DNA from: Sanguibacter keddieii DSM 10542
GTDB taxonomy: Bacteria > Actinomycetota > Actinomycetes > Actinomycetales > Cellulomonadaceae
Assembly (NCBI RefSeq): GCF_000024925.1
Contig: NC_013521.1
Span: 372,001-436,000, forward strand
Direction: 5' to 3'
DNA length: 64,000 bases
Position numbers and translations under genes: made by a program. The notes below the pieces were generated by a model. The model was given only the letters and a program-made list of their open reading frames with translations, made no database searches and was not told the origin of the DNA. Shown here in pieces: positions 1 to 7,497 of the stretch (the stretch's first letter is position 1; the number at the start of each line of letters is the position of its first letter).

Positions 1-1
1 A

Positions 2-313
2 GAGTGGACCACCGCCCTCGGCGAGGCGTGCTTCGCGCCGGTCGAGCGTCGTGAGACCTCCTTCGAGGCCTCCGCCACCACCACCGACGGCGCCCGCTAC
101 ATGGCACTGCACCTGGCCAAGAACCGCGACCGCATCGCCGACGACCTCTCGCCCGAGGACCTCGCCGGCCTCGACGCGACCATCGCCGCCCTCGAGGCCG
201 GGACCTCCGGGCTCCGCTCGACCTCGGGCCGCATCGTCTGGGTCGCGGTGCGCCCGGCCGACGACCGCACCACCACCCCGACCACCCCCACCCAGGACGG
301 AGACGCACGATGA
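2..313 (+). CDS. class I SAM-dependent methyltransferase, C-terminal fragment (5' end outside window)
   Basis: The frame is open from the window edge and encodes the last 103 residues of a protein whose start lies upstream. The pattern (W..LGEACFAPVERR, then DGARYMALHLAKNRDRI, then a terminal strand IVWVAVRP) resembles the last helix and strands of Rossmann-fold methyltransferases. The SAM-binding motifs would be upstream, so the call rests on the C-terminal pattern only. Its TGA overlaps the ATG of the next gene by 4 bp, so the two are co-translated. It could be another alpha/beta enzyme. Confidence 0.55.
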   Translation, partial: EWTTALGEACFAPVERRETSFEASATTTDGARYMALHLAKNRDRIADDLSPEDLAGLDATIAALEAGTSGLRSTSGRIVWVAVRPADDRTTTPTTPTQDGDAR

Positions 314-1362
314 CCGAGGACACTCACGCGGACCTCCGCGCAGACCTGCACGCCGACGTCGTCGTCGTCGGAGGCGGCACGGCCGGGCTCGCCGCGGCCG
401 TCGCGCTCGCCCGGTCGCGGCGCAGCGTCGTCGTGGTCGACGCGGGCGAGCCCCGCAACGCCCCGGCCGACGGCGCGCACAACGTCCTCGGCCAGGAGGG
501 CATCTCGCCGCTCGAGCTGCTGGCGCGCGGGCGTGCCGAGGCCGAGGGGTACGGCGTCCGCGTCGTCCGGGGGCTGGTGACCGGCGCGTCGGGCGTCGTC
601 GACGACTTCCGCCTCGAGGTCGACGGCGCGGACGAGGGAGACGGCGCGGTGCAGCGAGTCACTGCACGCCGCGTGATCCTGGCGGCCGGGCTGGTCGACC
701 AGCTGCCCGACGTGCCCGGCGTCGCCGAGGGCTGGGGTCACTCCGTGCTGCACTGCCCCTTCTGCCACGGGTGGGAGGTGCGCGACCAGCGCATCGCGGT
801 CCTCGGCACCACCGAGAACGCCCTGCACCAGGTGATGCTGTTCCGGCAGCTGAGCGACGACGTGACGTTCTTCGTGCACGACGCCCCCGAGCCGACCGAG
901 GAGCAGTGGGACCAGCTCGCCGCCCTCGGCGTCCGGGTGGTGACGCCCCGCGTCGAGCGCCTCGTGGTCGACGGCCGGCAGGTGCAGGCGGTCGAGGTCG
1001 AGGGCGGACGGTCGTTCCCGATGGACGCCGTCGTCGTCGCGCCGCGCTTCGTCGCGCGGACCGAGCTCTACGAGGCCCTCGGCGGCGAGCGGACGGTCAC
1101 GCCCTTCGGGGAGCACGTCGCCCCCGACCCGCGCGGCGCCACCGCCGTGCCGGGTGTGTGGGTCGCGGGCAACACCGGTGACCTCATGGCGATGGTCGTC
1201 GCGGCTGCCGCGTCCGGTGTGATGGCCGGCGCCGCCGTCCACGGGGACCTCGCCGTCGCCGACCTCGCGAAGGCCGTCGCCGAGCGTCGCGCACCGTTCT
1301 CGGCCGCCATGGAGTCCGAGGTCCACGAGGCCGTCCTCGCCGACCGCCGCCACGGCGTCTGA
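310..1362 (+). CDS. NAD(P)/FAD-dependent oxidoreductase, thioredoxin-reductase-like
   Basis: This is a 350-residue flavoprotein of the thioredoxin reductase-like family. An N-terminal FAD-binding motif (VVVVGGGTAGLAAA, about residues 14-27) is followed by CPFCHGWE with cysteines near 149 and 152, the position of the redox-active CxxC. A second nucleotide-binding strand (IAVLGTTENAL) lacks a full GxGxxG motif, and a late FAD contact (GVWVAGNTGD) is present. These actinobacterial proteins are often annotated as thioredoxin reductases, but the CPFC motif and absence of a nearby thioredoxin suggest a different partner. It overlaps the preceding methyltransferase by 4 bp and is followed by a 20-bp-phased repeat element. 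Confidence 0.85.
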   Translation: MTEDTHADLRADLHADVVVVGGGTAGLAAAVALARSRRSVVVVDAGEPRNAPADGAHNVLGQEGISPLELLARGRAEAEGYGVRVVRGLVTGASGVVDDFRLEVDGADEGDGAVQRVTARRVILAAGLVDQLPDVPGVAEGWGHSVLHCPFCHGWEVRDQRIAVLGTTENALHQVMLFRQLSDDVTFFVHDAPEPTEEQWDQLAALGVRVVTPRVERLVVDGRQVQAVEVEGGRSFPMDAVVVAPRFVARTELYEALGGERTVTPFGEHVAPDPRGATAVPGVWVAGNTGDLMAMVVAAAASGVMAGAAVHGDLAVADLAKAVAERRAPFSAAMESEVHEAVLADRRHGV

Positions 1363-1421
1363 CGCTCTCCCGCACCGCACCGACGGCGGATCGGACCCCG
1401 CTCGCCCGTCAGGTCTCCCGC

Positions 1422-1627
1422 GAGGTCGTACCAGTGCTCGCGAAGTCGTAGCAGTGCCCGCGAAGTCGTACAGAAACGCCAGAACTTCGTCCAGACGGGT
1501 GTGCTCCTGTGTGTCGGTACGACCTCGGCGCAGGAGGTAGGACCTCGTGGTGGGGGATACGACCTCGGCGCAGGAGGTACGACCTCGTGGCGAGCAGGTA
1601 CGACCTCGGGACGAGCGATGCGATCTC
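1422..1627 (+). repeat. phased 20-bp repeat element, family A copy 1 (expanded form)
   Basis: Left units (GAGGTCGTAC or GAAGTCGTAC/G) begin at 1422, 1442 and 1462. Right inverted units (GTACGACCTC and variants) begin at 1517, 1537, 1557, 1577, 1598 and 1618. Spacing is 20 bp with one 21-bp step. The inner stem arms (1472-1481 and 1507-1516) are degenerate here, but the 25-nt loop and the 55-bp distance between inner units match the other copies. It starts 60 nt after the stop of the upstream flavoprotein and fills the gap to the convergent sortase locus. Peptides readable from it are repeat artefacts. Confidence 0.85.
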
Positions 1628-1654
1628 GGGGCCCAGGGCAGGCCTTGCGAGCCG

Positions 1655-1816
1655 TCAGCCGATGCCGGGGTCGCGGTCGAGGAAGCTGAAGGTCTCGGCG
1701 GCCCAGGGGAACACCCAGAGGAACAGGGCGGCGACCACGAGCCCCACGAGCAGCACGGCCTCGATGATCCGCAGGAACAGCGGCCCGGGCAGGTGCCGGA
1801 AGATCCACGGGTACAT
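1655..1816 (-). CDS. 53-residue membrane protein downstream of class E sortase
   Basis: A short frame starts MYPWIFRHLPGPLFLRIIEA and continues into one hydrophobic helix (about residues 13-38), ending DRDPGIG. Its ATG overlaps the sortase stop codon (TGA at 1818-1816), so it is translationally coupled. Small one-helix proteins of this kind are commonly seen beside actinobacterial class E sortases; their function is unknown to me. The reading is supported by the tight coupling and by a composition typical of a membrane protein. Confidence 0.7.
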   Translation of the reverse strand: MYPWIFRHLPGPLFLRIIEAVLLVGLVVAALFLWVFPWAAETFSFLDRDPGIG

Positions 1817-2628
1817 CAGACGACTCCTGGGTTCTCGAGGACCTGCTCGGGCATGCCATCGGCACGGTCCATCCACCCGACGAACTTCGCGTAGGTGATC
1901 CACCGGTGGTCGTTGCCGTACTCGCCGAGCGTCAGCGAGTGGCAGGTGGTGAGCGTGAGCATCCGCTCGGTCGGCTCGACACCCGGCTGGTTGGGCACGG
2001 GGGCGGTGACCTCGATGGCGCTCGGCAGCACGATCTCGTGCTCGGTCACCTCGTAGACGTACCAGGCCTCGGCGGTCTCGACGATCACCTGGTCGCCGGC
2101 GACCAGCTCGTTGACGTACCGGAACGAGTTGCCGTAGGTGCGGCGGTGCCCGGCGAGCGCGTAGTTGCCCACCTCGCCCACCTGCTGGGTGTGCTCGTAG
2201 TGCCCGGCCGTCGCACGGTCGAGCAGGTCGAGCCCGGTGCCCTCGACGATGGGCATCGTGTTGTTCGTTTTGCCGTACCAGCTCGGGACGATGAGCACGC
2301 CCGTCGTCTCCCCGTAGGCGGCCTTCGCCGGGACGGGCGGGTCGTCGGTCCGGAGCTCGGCGACCACCTCGGGGGCGGGCGGCAGGGTCTGCTGGAACTC
2401 CTCGACCAGCTGCGCGGCCTCGTTGTTCGCCTCGACGCTCGTCCACCACAGCTGCCACACGACGAACAGGCCGATGACGACGCCCGCGGTGATGAGCAGC
2501 TCGCCGATGCCGCCGACGATCGCGGAGCCGACACCCCCGCCGCGACGCTCCTGACGAGCGTCGCGCTCACGGCTCTTCTGGTGTCTCACCTGTCTGGCTC
2601 CTCCGCCTGGCGGGCTCGTGGCATGCAT
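1816..2628 (-). CDS. srtE: class E sortase
   Basis: This is a 270-residue membrane-anchored cysteine transpeptidase. A basic N-terminus precedes a transmembrane helix at about 34-60. The sortase barrel carries the catalytic His in YALAGHRRTYG (H161), the catalytic Cys in LTLTTCHS (C229) and a likely Arg in NDHRWI (R242). Class E sortases of actinobacteria recognise LAxTG instead of LPxTG. This window holds three proteins with such signals: LAQSG at the end of the protein starting at 4400, and LAATG in the two proteins at 36.1-40.7 kb. The enzyme would join them to the peptidoglycan at the outer face of the membrane. The gene is followed by a coupled 53-residue membrane protein. Confidence 0.88.
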   Translation of the reverse strand: MHATSPPGGGARQVRHQKSRERDARQERRGGGVGSAIVGGIGELLITAGVVIGLFVVWQLWWTSVEANNEAAQLVEEFQQTLPPAPEVVAELRTDDPPVPAKAAYGETTGVLIVPSWYGKTNNTMPIVEGTGLDLLDRATAGHYEHTQQVGEVGNYALAGHRRTYGNSFRYVNELVAGDQVIVETAEAWYVYEVTEHEIVLPSAIEVTAPVPNQPGVEPTERMLTLTTCHSLTLGEYGNDHRWITYAKFVGWMDRADGMPEQVLENPGVV

Positions 2629-2694
2629 CCGGTGCGCGACTCGCGTGCGCAGGTTGCCGAGTATGTCACGACCTGCTGAGGACCGGCAGGAGGG

Positions 2695-3993
2695 TCAGGC
2701 GGTGGGTTCTCCGCGTCCGCTTCCGCCACCCTTGGGCGGGCGGACGGTCGGCACGTCGCCGACGATCGGCACCTGCTTGCGGTGGAACGGGAAGCCGTAG
2801 CGGGTCACCAGGCCGGCGAGCGTCGTGAGGCGGTTGCGGGGGCCGATGAGGCCCATGATGTGCACGAACAGCCAGGCGAGCCACGCCGACCCGCGGGTCA
2901 GCTGCACCTTCCCGACGATGTCCGCGATCGCGGCCCGGCGCCCGATGACCGCCATGGTGCCCTTGTCGAAGTACCGCAGCGGCGTGGTCTGCCGCCCCTC
3001 GACGAGCGCGAGGACGTTCTTGGCGGCCTGCTTGCCCGACTGGATCGCCGGCTGGGCCAGCTGGGGGAGGCCGTCGGGGGTGATGGCGAGGTCGCCGACC
3101 ACGAAGACGCCGGGACGCCCCGGCACCTGGAGGTCGCGGCCGACCGCCACCCGGTCGCCCTCGCCGCGCGGCAGGTCCCAGGCGTCCACCTCCTCGTGCG
3201 GGCGCACGCCCGTGGACCAGATGGTGAGGTCGGAGCGGAGCTTGGTGCCGTCGGTGAGCAGCACGCCGTCGGTGTGCACCTCGGCGACGCCGGCGCCCAG
3301 GTGCAGGGCGACGCCGCGGCGGCGCAGCTCGTCCGCCGTGTAGTCGCGGAGGCGCTGCGGGAACGCCTTGAGCAGCTCGGTGCCGCGCTGCACGATCTTC
3401 ACCTCGAAGGCGTCACCGTGGATCTCCGGGTACGCGGGGCGCAGGCCTGCGGTGCGGAGCTCGGCGAGGGCACCGGCGACCTCGACGCCCGTCGCGCCAC
3501 CGCCGACGACGATGATGCGCAGCCCCTCGTCCGTGCCCGGTGTGGACGCGGCCTCCTCGAGGCGCACGAACAGCGCGTCGCGGATCTTGACCGCCTGGCT
3601 CCGCGAGTACATGGGGAACGCGTTCTCCTTGGCACCGGGGGTGCCGAAGAAGTTGGTCGTCACGCCTGTGGCGACGATGAGGTAGTCGAAGTCGATGGTG
3701 TCGTCGTTGAGCAGCCGCAGCTGCTTGGCCTCGTGGTCGATGCTCGCGAGGTGCTCGTGGACCACCCGCACGTTCTTCTGGTCCAGGCGCAGCCCTCGGA
3801 GGAAGTACGTGACGTCGCCGGGGTTCAGGCCGCCCGTGGCCACCTGGTAGAGCAGCGGCTGGAAGGTGTTGTAGACGCGGCGGTCGAGCAGCGTCACACG
3901 GACGTCCGCACCCGCGAGGGCCTTCACGGCAGCCACACCACCGAACCCACCTCCGACCACGACGACGTGCGGGGTCTTCGGGGCCTGCGGCAC
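2695..3993 (-). CDS. ndh: type II NADH:quinone oxidoreductase (NDH-2)
   Basis: This 432-residue single-subunit flavoprotein would oxidise NADH and pass electrons to menaquinone at the inner face of the membrane without pumping protons. The N-terminal FAD motif VVVGGGFGGVAAVKAL is followed by YNTFQPLLYQVATGGL, typical of NDH-2. A second dinucleotide site is IIVVGGGATGVEVAGAL, and a late FAD contact is GVFVVGDLA. The C-terminal part (AWLAWLFVHIMGLIGPRNR, then LVTRYGFPFHRK) is the amphipathic membrane-contact region. The start is GTG at 3993, preceded by AGGAGA. A divergent gap of 406 bp separates it from the next wall-protein gene. Confidence 0.92.
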   Translation of the reverse strand: MPQAPKTPHVVVVGGGFGGVAAVKALAGADVRVTLLDRRVYNTFQPLLYQVATGGLNPGDVTYFLRGLRLDQKNVRVVHEHLASIDHEAKQLRLLNDDTIDFDYLIVATGVTTNFFGTPGAKENAFPMYSRSQAVKIRDALFVRLEEAASTPGTDEGLRIIVVGGGATGVEVAGALAELRTAGLRPAYPEIHGDAFEVKIVQRGTELLKAFPQRLRDYTADELRRRGVALHLGAGVAEVHTDGVLLTDGTKLRSDLTIWSTGVRPHEEVDAWDLPRGEGDRVAVGRDLQVPGRPGVFVVGDLAITPDGLPQLAQPAIQSGKQAAKNVLALVEGRQTTPLRYFDKGTMAVIGRRAAIADIVGKVQLTRGSAWLAWLFVHIMGLIGPRNRLTTLAGLVTRYGFPFHRKQVPIVGDVPTVRPPKGGGSGRGEPTA

Positions 3994-4156
3994 GGGCTTC
4001 TCCTGACGGGGGGGTGAGGCGTCCCGCGGAGCGGCGGGCGTCGTCTCTCACCGTACGACTCCTCCCGAGCCCCTGCGAACTCGACATGACGAACTGTCAC
4101 CGGTGTCACTGTCACGCAGGCCCCGACCGCTCCCCAGCACTCACCACTGATCCCTC

Positions 4157-4200
4157 GACACGCTGGCGGGGTATCGCGCGAGGTACCCCGCCAGCGTGTC
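4157..4200. other. perfect 17-bp inverted repeat in a divergent intergenic region
   Basis: GACACGCTGGCGGGGTA (4157-4173) and its exact complement TACCCCGCCAGCGTGTC (4184-4200) flank a 10-nt loop. The genes on either side diverge (ndh on the minus strand from 3993, wall protein on the plus strand from 4400), so a terminator is not expected unless an unannotated small transcript ends here. It could also be an operator. I see no other feature in the 3994-4399 gap except likely promoter sequence. Confidence 0.6.
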
Positions 4201-4399
4201 GCGTGGTGGGGGCAGGGACATCAGGCGGTGAGGTCGTCGACGGGAGCGGACGAGGGTGCGCTCCGTGCGTCTGTGCAGGTCGCGGCGGTGCGGACGCGGT
4301 TTAGGTAGTGATTACCGACGATCGGCGGGGCGTGCGTCGATAGCGTCGAGAGAGCTGCCACGGAGCCCCGAGGCGGTCCGCCGTCCGAGAGGTCTCACC

Positions 4400-6388
4400 G
4401 TGCCTGCCACCCGTCACCCGTCGTCCTCCGCCCTGCGCTGGCGGTCCAGGCTGCTCGCCGTGGTGACCGCCGTGGCGCTCGGGATCGTGCCCTCCGTCGC
4501 GCTCGCGGCGCCGAGCGGGGCCGCTCCGGGCAGCGAGGACTCGACCTCGGTCGCAGCGGCGGGCTCTCTGACGGTCACGGCGCCCTCCACGGTGCTCACA
4601 GGAGACGAGTTCGTCCTCCGGGTGACATCCCCGGAGGGCCGGCTGGGAGCCGTCCAGTGGACGGCGGCGATGGGCACCTACCTGGGGAACGTCTCACTGG
4701 ACGAGTTCACGGAGGAGGTCCGCTTCCGGGCCGGGTTCGATGTCGGGACCTACGACGTGTACATCGACGGGCAGGGCGGCTCCACCCCGACCGTGAGGGT
4801 CTCCGTCGAGATCCAGAAGCGCCCGACCGCTGCCTCGCTCGAGGTCGTGGGAGACCTGGTCGCAGGCGGCTCCGGCAACGTCCGGTACGCGCTGGGGTGG
4901 GAGAGGACCACGGTGGCCCCGACCGGAGGGCTCACCATGACGGTGGGGTCCACGACGACTCCCGTGAACGGCCTCTCCGACGTGTTCGTCCTCTCCCCGG
5001 TGCCGGCCGGGACGAGCCTCCTCACCGTGAGCTACCCGGGAGACGGGTGGTTCGAGGCGTCGTCCAGCAGCGTGGTCGTCACCGTCCCGTACGAGACCCC
5101 CGACGTGACGGTCACGCTCGACCCGGCCGCCCCGCTCCTGGGCCAGACGGTGACGGCGACCGCCACCGTCACCAACCCGGCGCTGGACCGCGGGTCGCGG
5201 GCGACCTACGCGGACACGATCACCTTCGCTTTCCCTGACGGCACGACCGCCACCCCGACGGCGGCGCAGGTCAGCGAGGGAACCTCTCGCGCCAGCGCGA
5301 CCTTCGTCGCGGGACTCGGTGAGCAGACGGTCACGGCGACCACGGTGCAGGACGCGTACTTCTCCGCGTCGAGCGGCTCCGTCACGGCTGACGTCGACCG
5401 CGCCAGCACGGACCTCGCCCTCGAGGTCCCGACGGCTCACGCCCTCCAGGACCGGACGATCACCGTGACGGCGTCCGCAGCAGGTGCCTCGGCAGCACCG
5501 ACCGGCCAGGTGATCCTCGACGCCGGGACCGTGGACCTCGGCCCGATCGACCTGGTCGACGGCGTCGGGACGTGGACCGGGCGGCTTCCGGCCGGCACCT
5601 ACGACGTCCTCGCCTTCTACCCGGGAGACGACCTGACCCTGCCGGCAGAGAAGGCAGTCCCCGTGGTCGTCGAGCGAGCCGTCCCCCTGGTCGACGTGGT
5701 CGCCCCGACCTCGCTGACCCTCGGCCAGGCGTGGACCGTCGACGTCGACGTGCGGGAGCAGGCACCTGGGGCGCCTGACGACACGGCTGGTCCGGTGCAC
5801 CTCGCCGCGGCGTCTGGGGACCTCGCGGCGCTCGCGGCACCGGTTCCGGCCGTCGTCGGGACCGGGCAGGTGCGGGTGCTGCTCGACGGCGCCGAGCTCA
5901 GCTCGACGTCGCTGGTCGACGGCCGTGCGACGGTCACGGTCGACAGCTCCGGCTGGACGCTCAGCCCGGGGACGCACACGCTGAGCGTGGTCTACGACGG
6001 CGACGAGAACTTCGCGTCCAGGACGGTCGACGCCGTCCTGGAGGTGGCGGCCCTTCCCAGCGAGGAGCCGCCGGTCGTCGAACCTCCCGCCGAGGAGCCA
6101 CCCGTCGTGACGCCCCCGGGCGAGGAGCCGCCGTCGGTCGAGGTCCCTGTCGTCAGTCCGGAACCGGTCGGACCGGTGACCTCGACACCCCTCCCTGGCG
6201 TCGTGCAGCAGCCCGCGCTCCTGCCCGCCCCCGCCGCGACGCCCCCCGCGTCGGACGTGGCGGCGCCGACCCGGGCGCTCGCCCAGTCCGGTGCGGACGC
6301 GCGGCTGCTCCTCCTGCTCGGCCCCCTCCTGCTGGCCGGCGCGACGCTCGTCGTCGCCCGCCGATCAACGCCCGGCACCACCCCCTGA
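4400..6388 (+). CDS. secreted Ig-like-repeat cell wall protein with LAQSG sorting signal
   Basis: From the GTG at 4400 the protein has 662 residues. A signal peptide (LLAVVTAVALGIVPSVALA, cleavage before APSG) is followed by bacterial Ig-like repeats, recognisable by recurring VSYPGDGWF, AFYPGDDL and VVYDGDENF strands. Next comes a Pro/Glu-rich linker (EEPPVVEPPAEEPPVV), then a C-terminal sorting signal: LAQSG near 627-631, a hydrophobic helix and a basic tail ARRSTPG. The motif differs from the LAxTG preference of class E sortase by Ser for Thr. A GTG start was chosen because it places the signal peptide correctly; a longer frame exists upstream. It is probably a wall-anchored adhesin or stalk protein. 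Confidence 0.8.
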   Translation: MPATRHPSSSALRWRSRLLAVVTAVALGIVPSVALAAPSGAAPGSEDSTSVAAAGSLTVTAPSTVLTGDEFVLRVTSPEGRLGAVQWTAAMGTYLGNVSLDEFTEEVRFRAGFDVGTYDVYIDGQGGSTPTVRVSVEIQKRPTAASLEVVGDLVAGGSGNVRYALGWERTTVAPTGGLTMTVGSTTTPVNGLSDVFVLSPVPAGTSLLTVSYPGDGWFEASSSSVVVTVPYETPDVTVTLDPAAPLLGQTVTATATVTNPALDRGSRATYADTITFAFPDGTTATPTAAQVSEGTSRASATFVAGLGEQTVTATTVQDAYFSASSGSVTADVDRASTDLALEVPTAHALQDRTITVTASAAGASAAPTGQVILDAGTVDLGPIDLVDGVGTWTGRLPAGTYDVLAFYPGDDLTLPAEKAVPVVVERAVPLVDVVAPTSLTLGQAWTVDVDVREQAPGAPDDTAGPVHLAAASGDLAALAAPVPAVVGTGQVRVLLDGAELSSTSLVDGRATVTVDSSGWTLSPGTHTLSVVYDGDENFASRTVDAVLEVAALPSEEPPVVEPPAEEPPVVTPPGEEPPSVEVPVVSPEPVGPVTSTPLPGVVQQPALLPAPAATPPASDVAAPTRALAQSGADARLLLLLGPLLLAGATLVVARRSTPGTTP

Positions 6389-6442
6389 CCGGTCCCCAGG
6401 CTCCTCACGAGTGAGAGCTCGACGCGCCACCGGGCGCCCGCT

Positions 6443-6513
6443 CTCATGCTCCTGGCGCGACGGCTGAGTGCTCCGCGCACCCCTCCACCGTCGCGCCTCG
6501 GGCATGGGGTGGG
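6443..6513 (+). terminator. dispersed palindrome family B, copy 1 (terminator-like, convergent gap)
   Basis: CTCATG, then GGCGCGACGG, a central segment, CCGTCGCGCC and GGGCATGGGGTGGG form a long imperfect stem. It lies 55 nt after the stop of the wall-protein gene and directly before the convergent stop of the dehydrogenase. It matches the copies at 44308 and 45681 in the outer CATG...GGGCATG arms. Confidence 0.6.
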
Positions 6514-7497
6514 TCAGGCGGTGGTGGGGAGGTCGGTGGCGTGGACCTCGTGGGTCAGGGGGAGGCCGGCCGCCAGCCTCTCGACCTCGTCGACGGCCGC
6601 TGCCCCGAGGCGGCGGACCTCGGTGCCGAGCGACCCGGCGACGTGCGGGGTGAGGAGGACGCCGTCCGCCTCGTAGAAGGGGTGGTCGGCGGGGAGCGGC
6701 TCGGGGTCGGTGACGTCGAGGACGGCGCGCAGCCGACCGGACAGCACCTCGGTGACCAGGGCGTCGGTGTGCACCAGGGCGCCGCGGGCGGTGTTGATCA
6801 GCGTCGTGCCGTCGCGCATGAGCGCCAGCTCGGGTGCGCCGATCATCCGGTAGGTCTCCGGGAGCGACGGGGCGTGCAGGGACACGACGTCGGACCGCCG
6901 CAGCAGCGCGTCGAGCGGCACCGCCGTGACGCCCAGCGCCCGCGCGGCCTCCGCGTCGACGTAGGGGTCGTGCAGCAGCACCTCCATGTCGAAGGGCCGC
7001 AGCAGCTCGATCACCAGCCGGCCGATCTTGGACGCGCCGACCAGCCCGACGACCAGTCCGTTGTTGCCGTGCGGCGCGGGGAGCGTGAAGCCGAAGGACC
7101 GCTCCTGGCGGAAGAGCTGCGCGGACTGGAGCACCCGCTTCCCGGCGAGCAGCACCATCGCCAGCGTGTACTCGGCGACCGGCTGGGCGTTGGCCGCGGC
7201 GGCGCTCGACACCCGCACGCCGCGCGCCCACGACGCCTCGGTCACCAGCCGCTTGACCGTCCCCCCGGTGTGCACGACGGCCCGCAGCCTCGGGGCGCGC
7301 CGCAGCAGGTCGTCGTCGAGCGGGGGAGCGCCCCACGCGGTGACGAGCACCTCGACCTGGCGGAGGTCGGTCCCGGGCCCGACGACGCCGGGGAGCAGGT
7401 CGACGGCGGCCCGCAGCCGGGCGAGCGTCTGCGCGTCGAAGAGGTCGTCGAGCAGCGCGGCGTCGCGCGCCGCGAAGGCGGCGACCGGCCGGGTCAT
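6514..7497 (-). CDS. D-isomer-specific 2-hydroxyacid dehydrogenase family protein
   Basis: This is a 327-residue NAD(P)-dependent dehydrogenase. The nucleotide-binding loop reads GLVGASKIGRLVIELL, and the three catalytic residues appear in order: Arg in INTARGALVHTDAL, Glu in DVTDPEPL and His in LLTPHVAGSLG. It would interconvert a 2-keto acid and a D-2-hydroxy acid in the cytoplasm; the substrate is not readable from sequence. The ATG at 7497 overlaps the stop of the DUF2264 gene by 4 bp, so the pair forms one operon. The neighbouring regulator and binding protein suggest a role in sugar or sugar-acid catabolism. Confidence 0.85.
   Translation of the reverse strand: MTRPVAAFAARDAALLDDLFDAQTLARLRAAVDLLPGVVGPGTDLRQVEVLVTAWGAPPLDDDLLRRAPRLRAVVHTGGTVKRLVTEASWARGVRVSSAAAANAQPVAEYTLAMVLLAGKRVLQSAQLFRQERSFGFTLPAPHGNNGLVVGLVGASKIGRLVIELLRPFDMEVLLHDPYVDAEAARALGVTAVPLDALLRRSDVVSLHAPSLPETYRMIGAPELALMRDGTTLINTARGALVHTDALVTEVLSGRLRAVLDVTDPEPLPADHPFYEADGVLLTPHVAGSLGTEVRRLGAAAVDEVERLAAGLPLTHEVHATDLPTTA

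Noticed and set aside
1501-1898. Open frames with repeated RYDLGAG/RPRRR-type peptides
   Set aside because: They are translations of the 20-bp-phased repeats and run against the real sortase gene; frame is open because of base composition.
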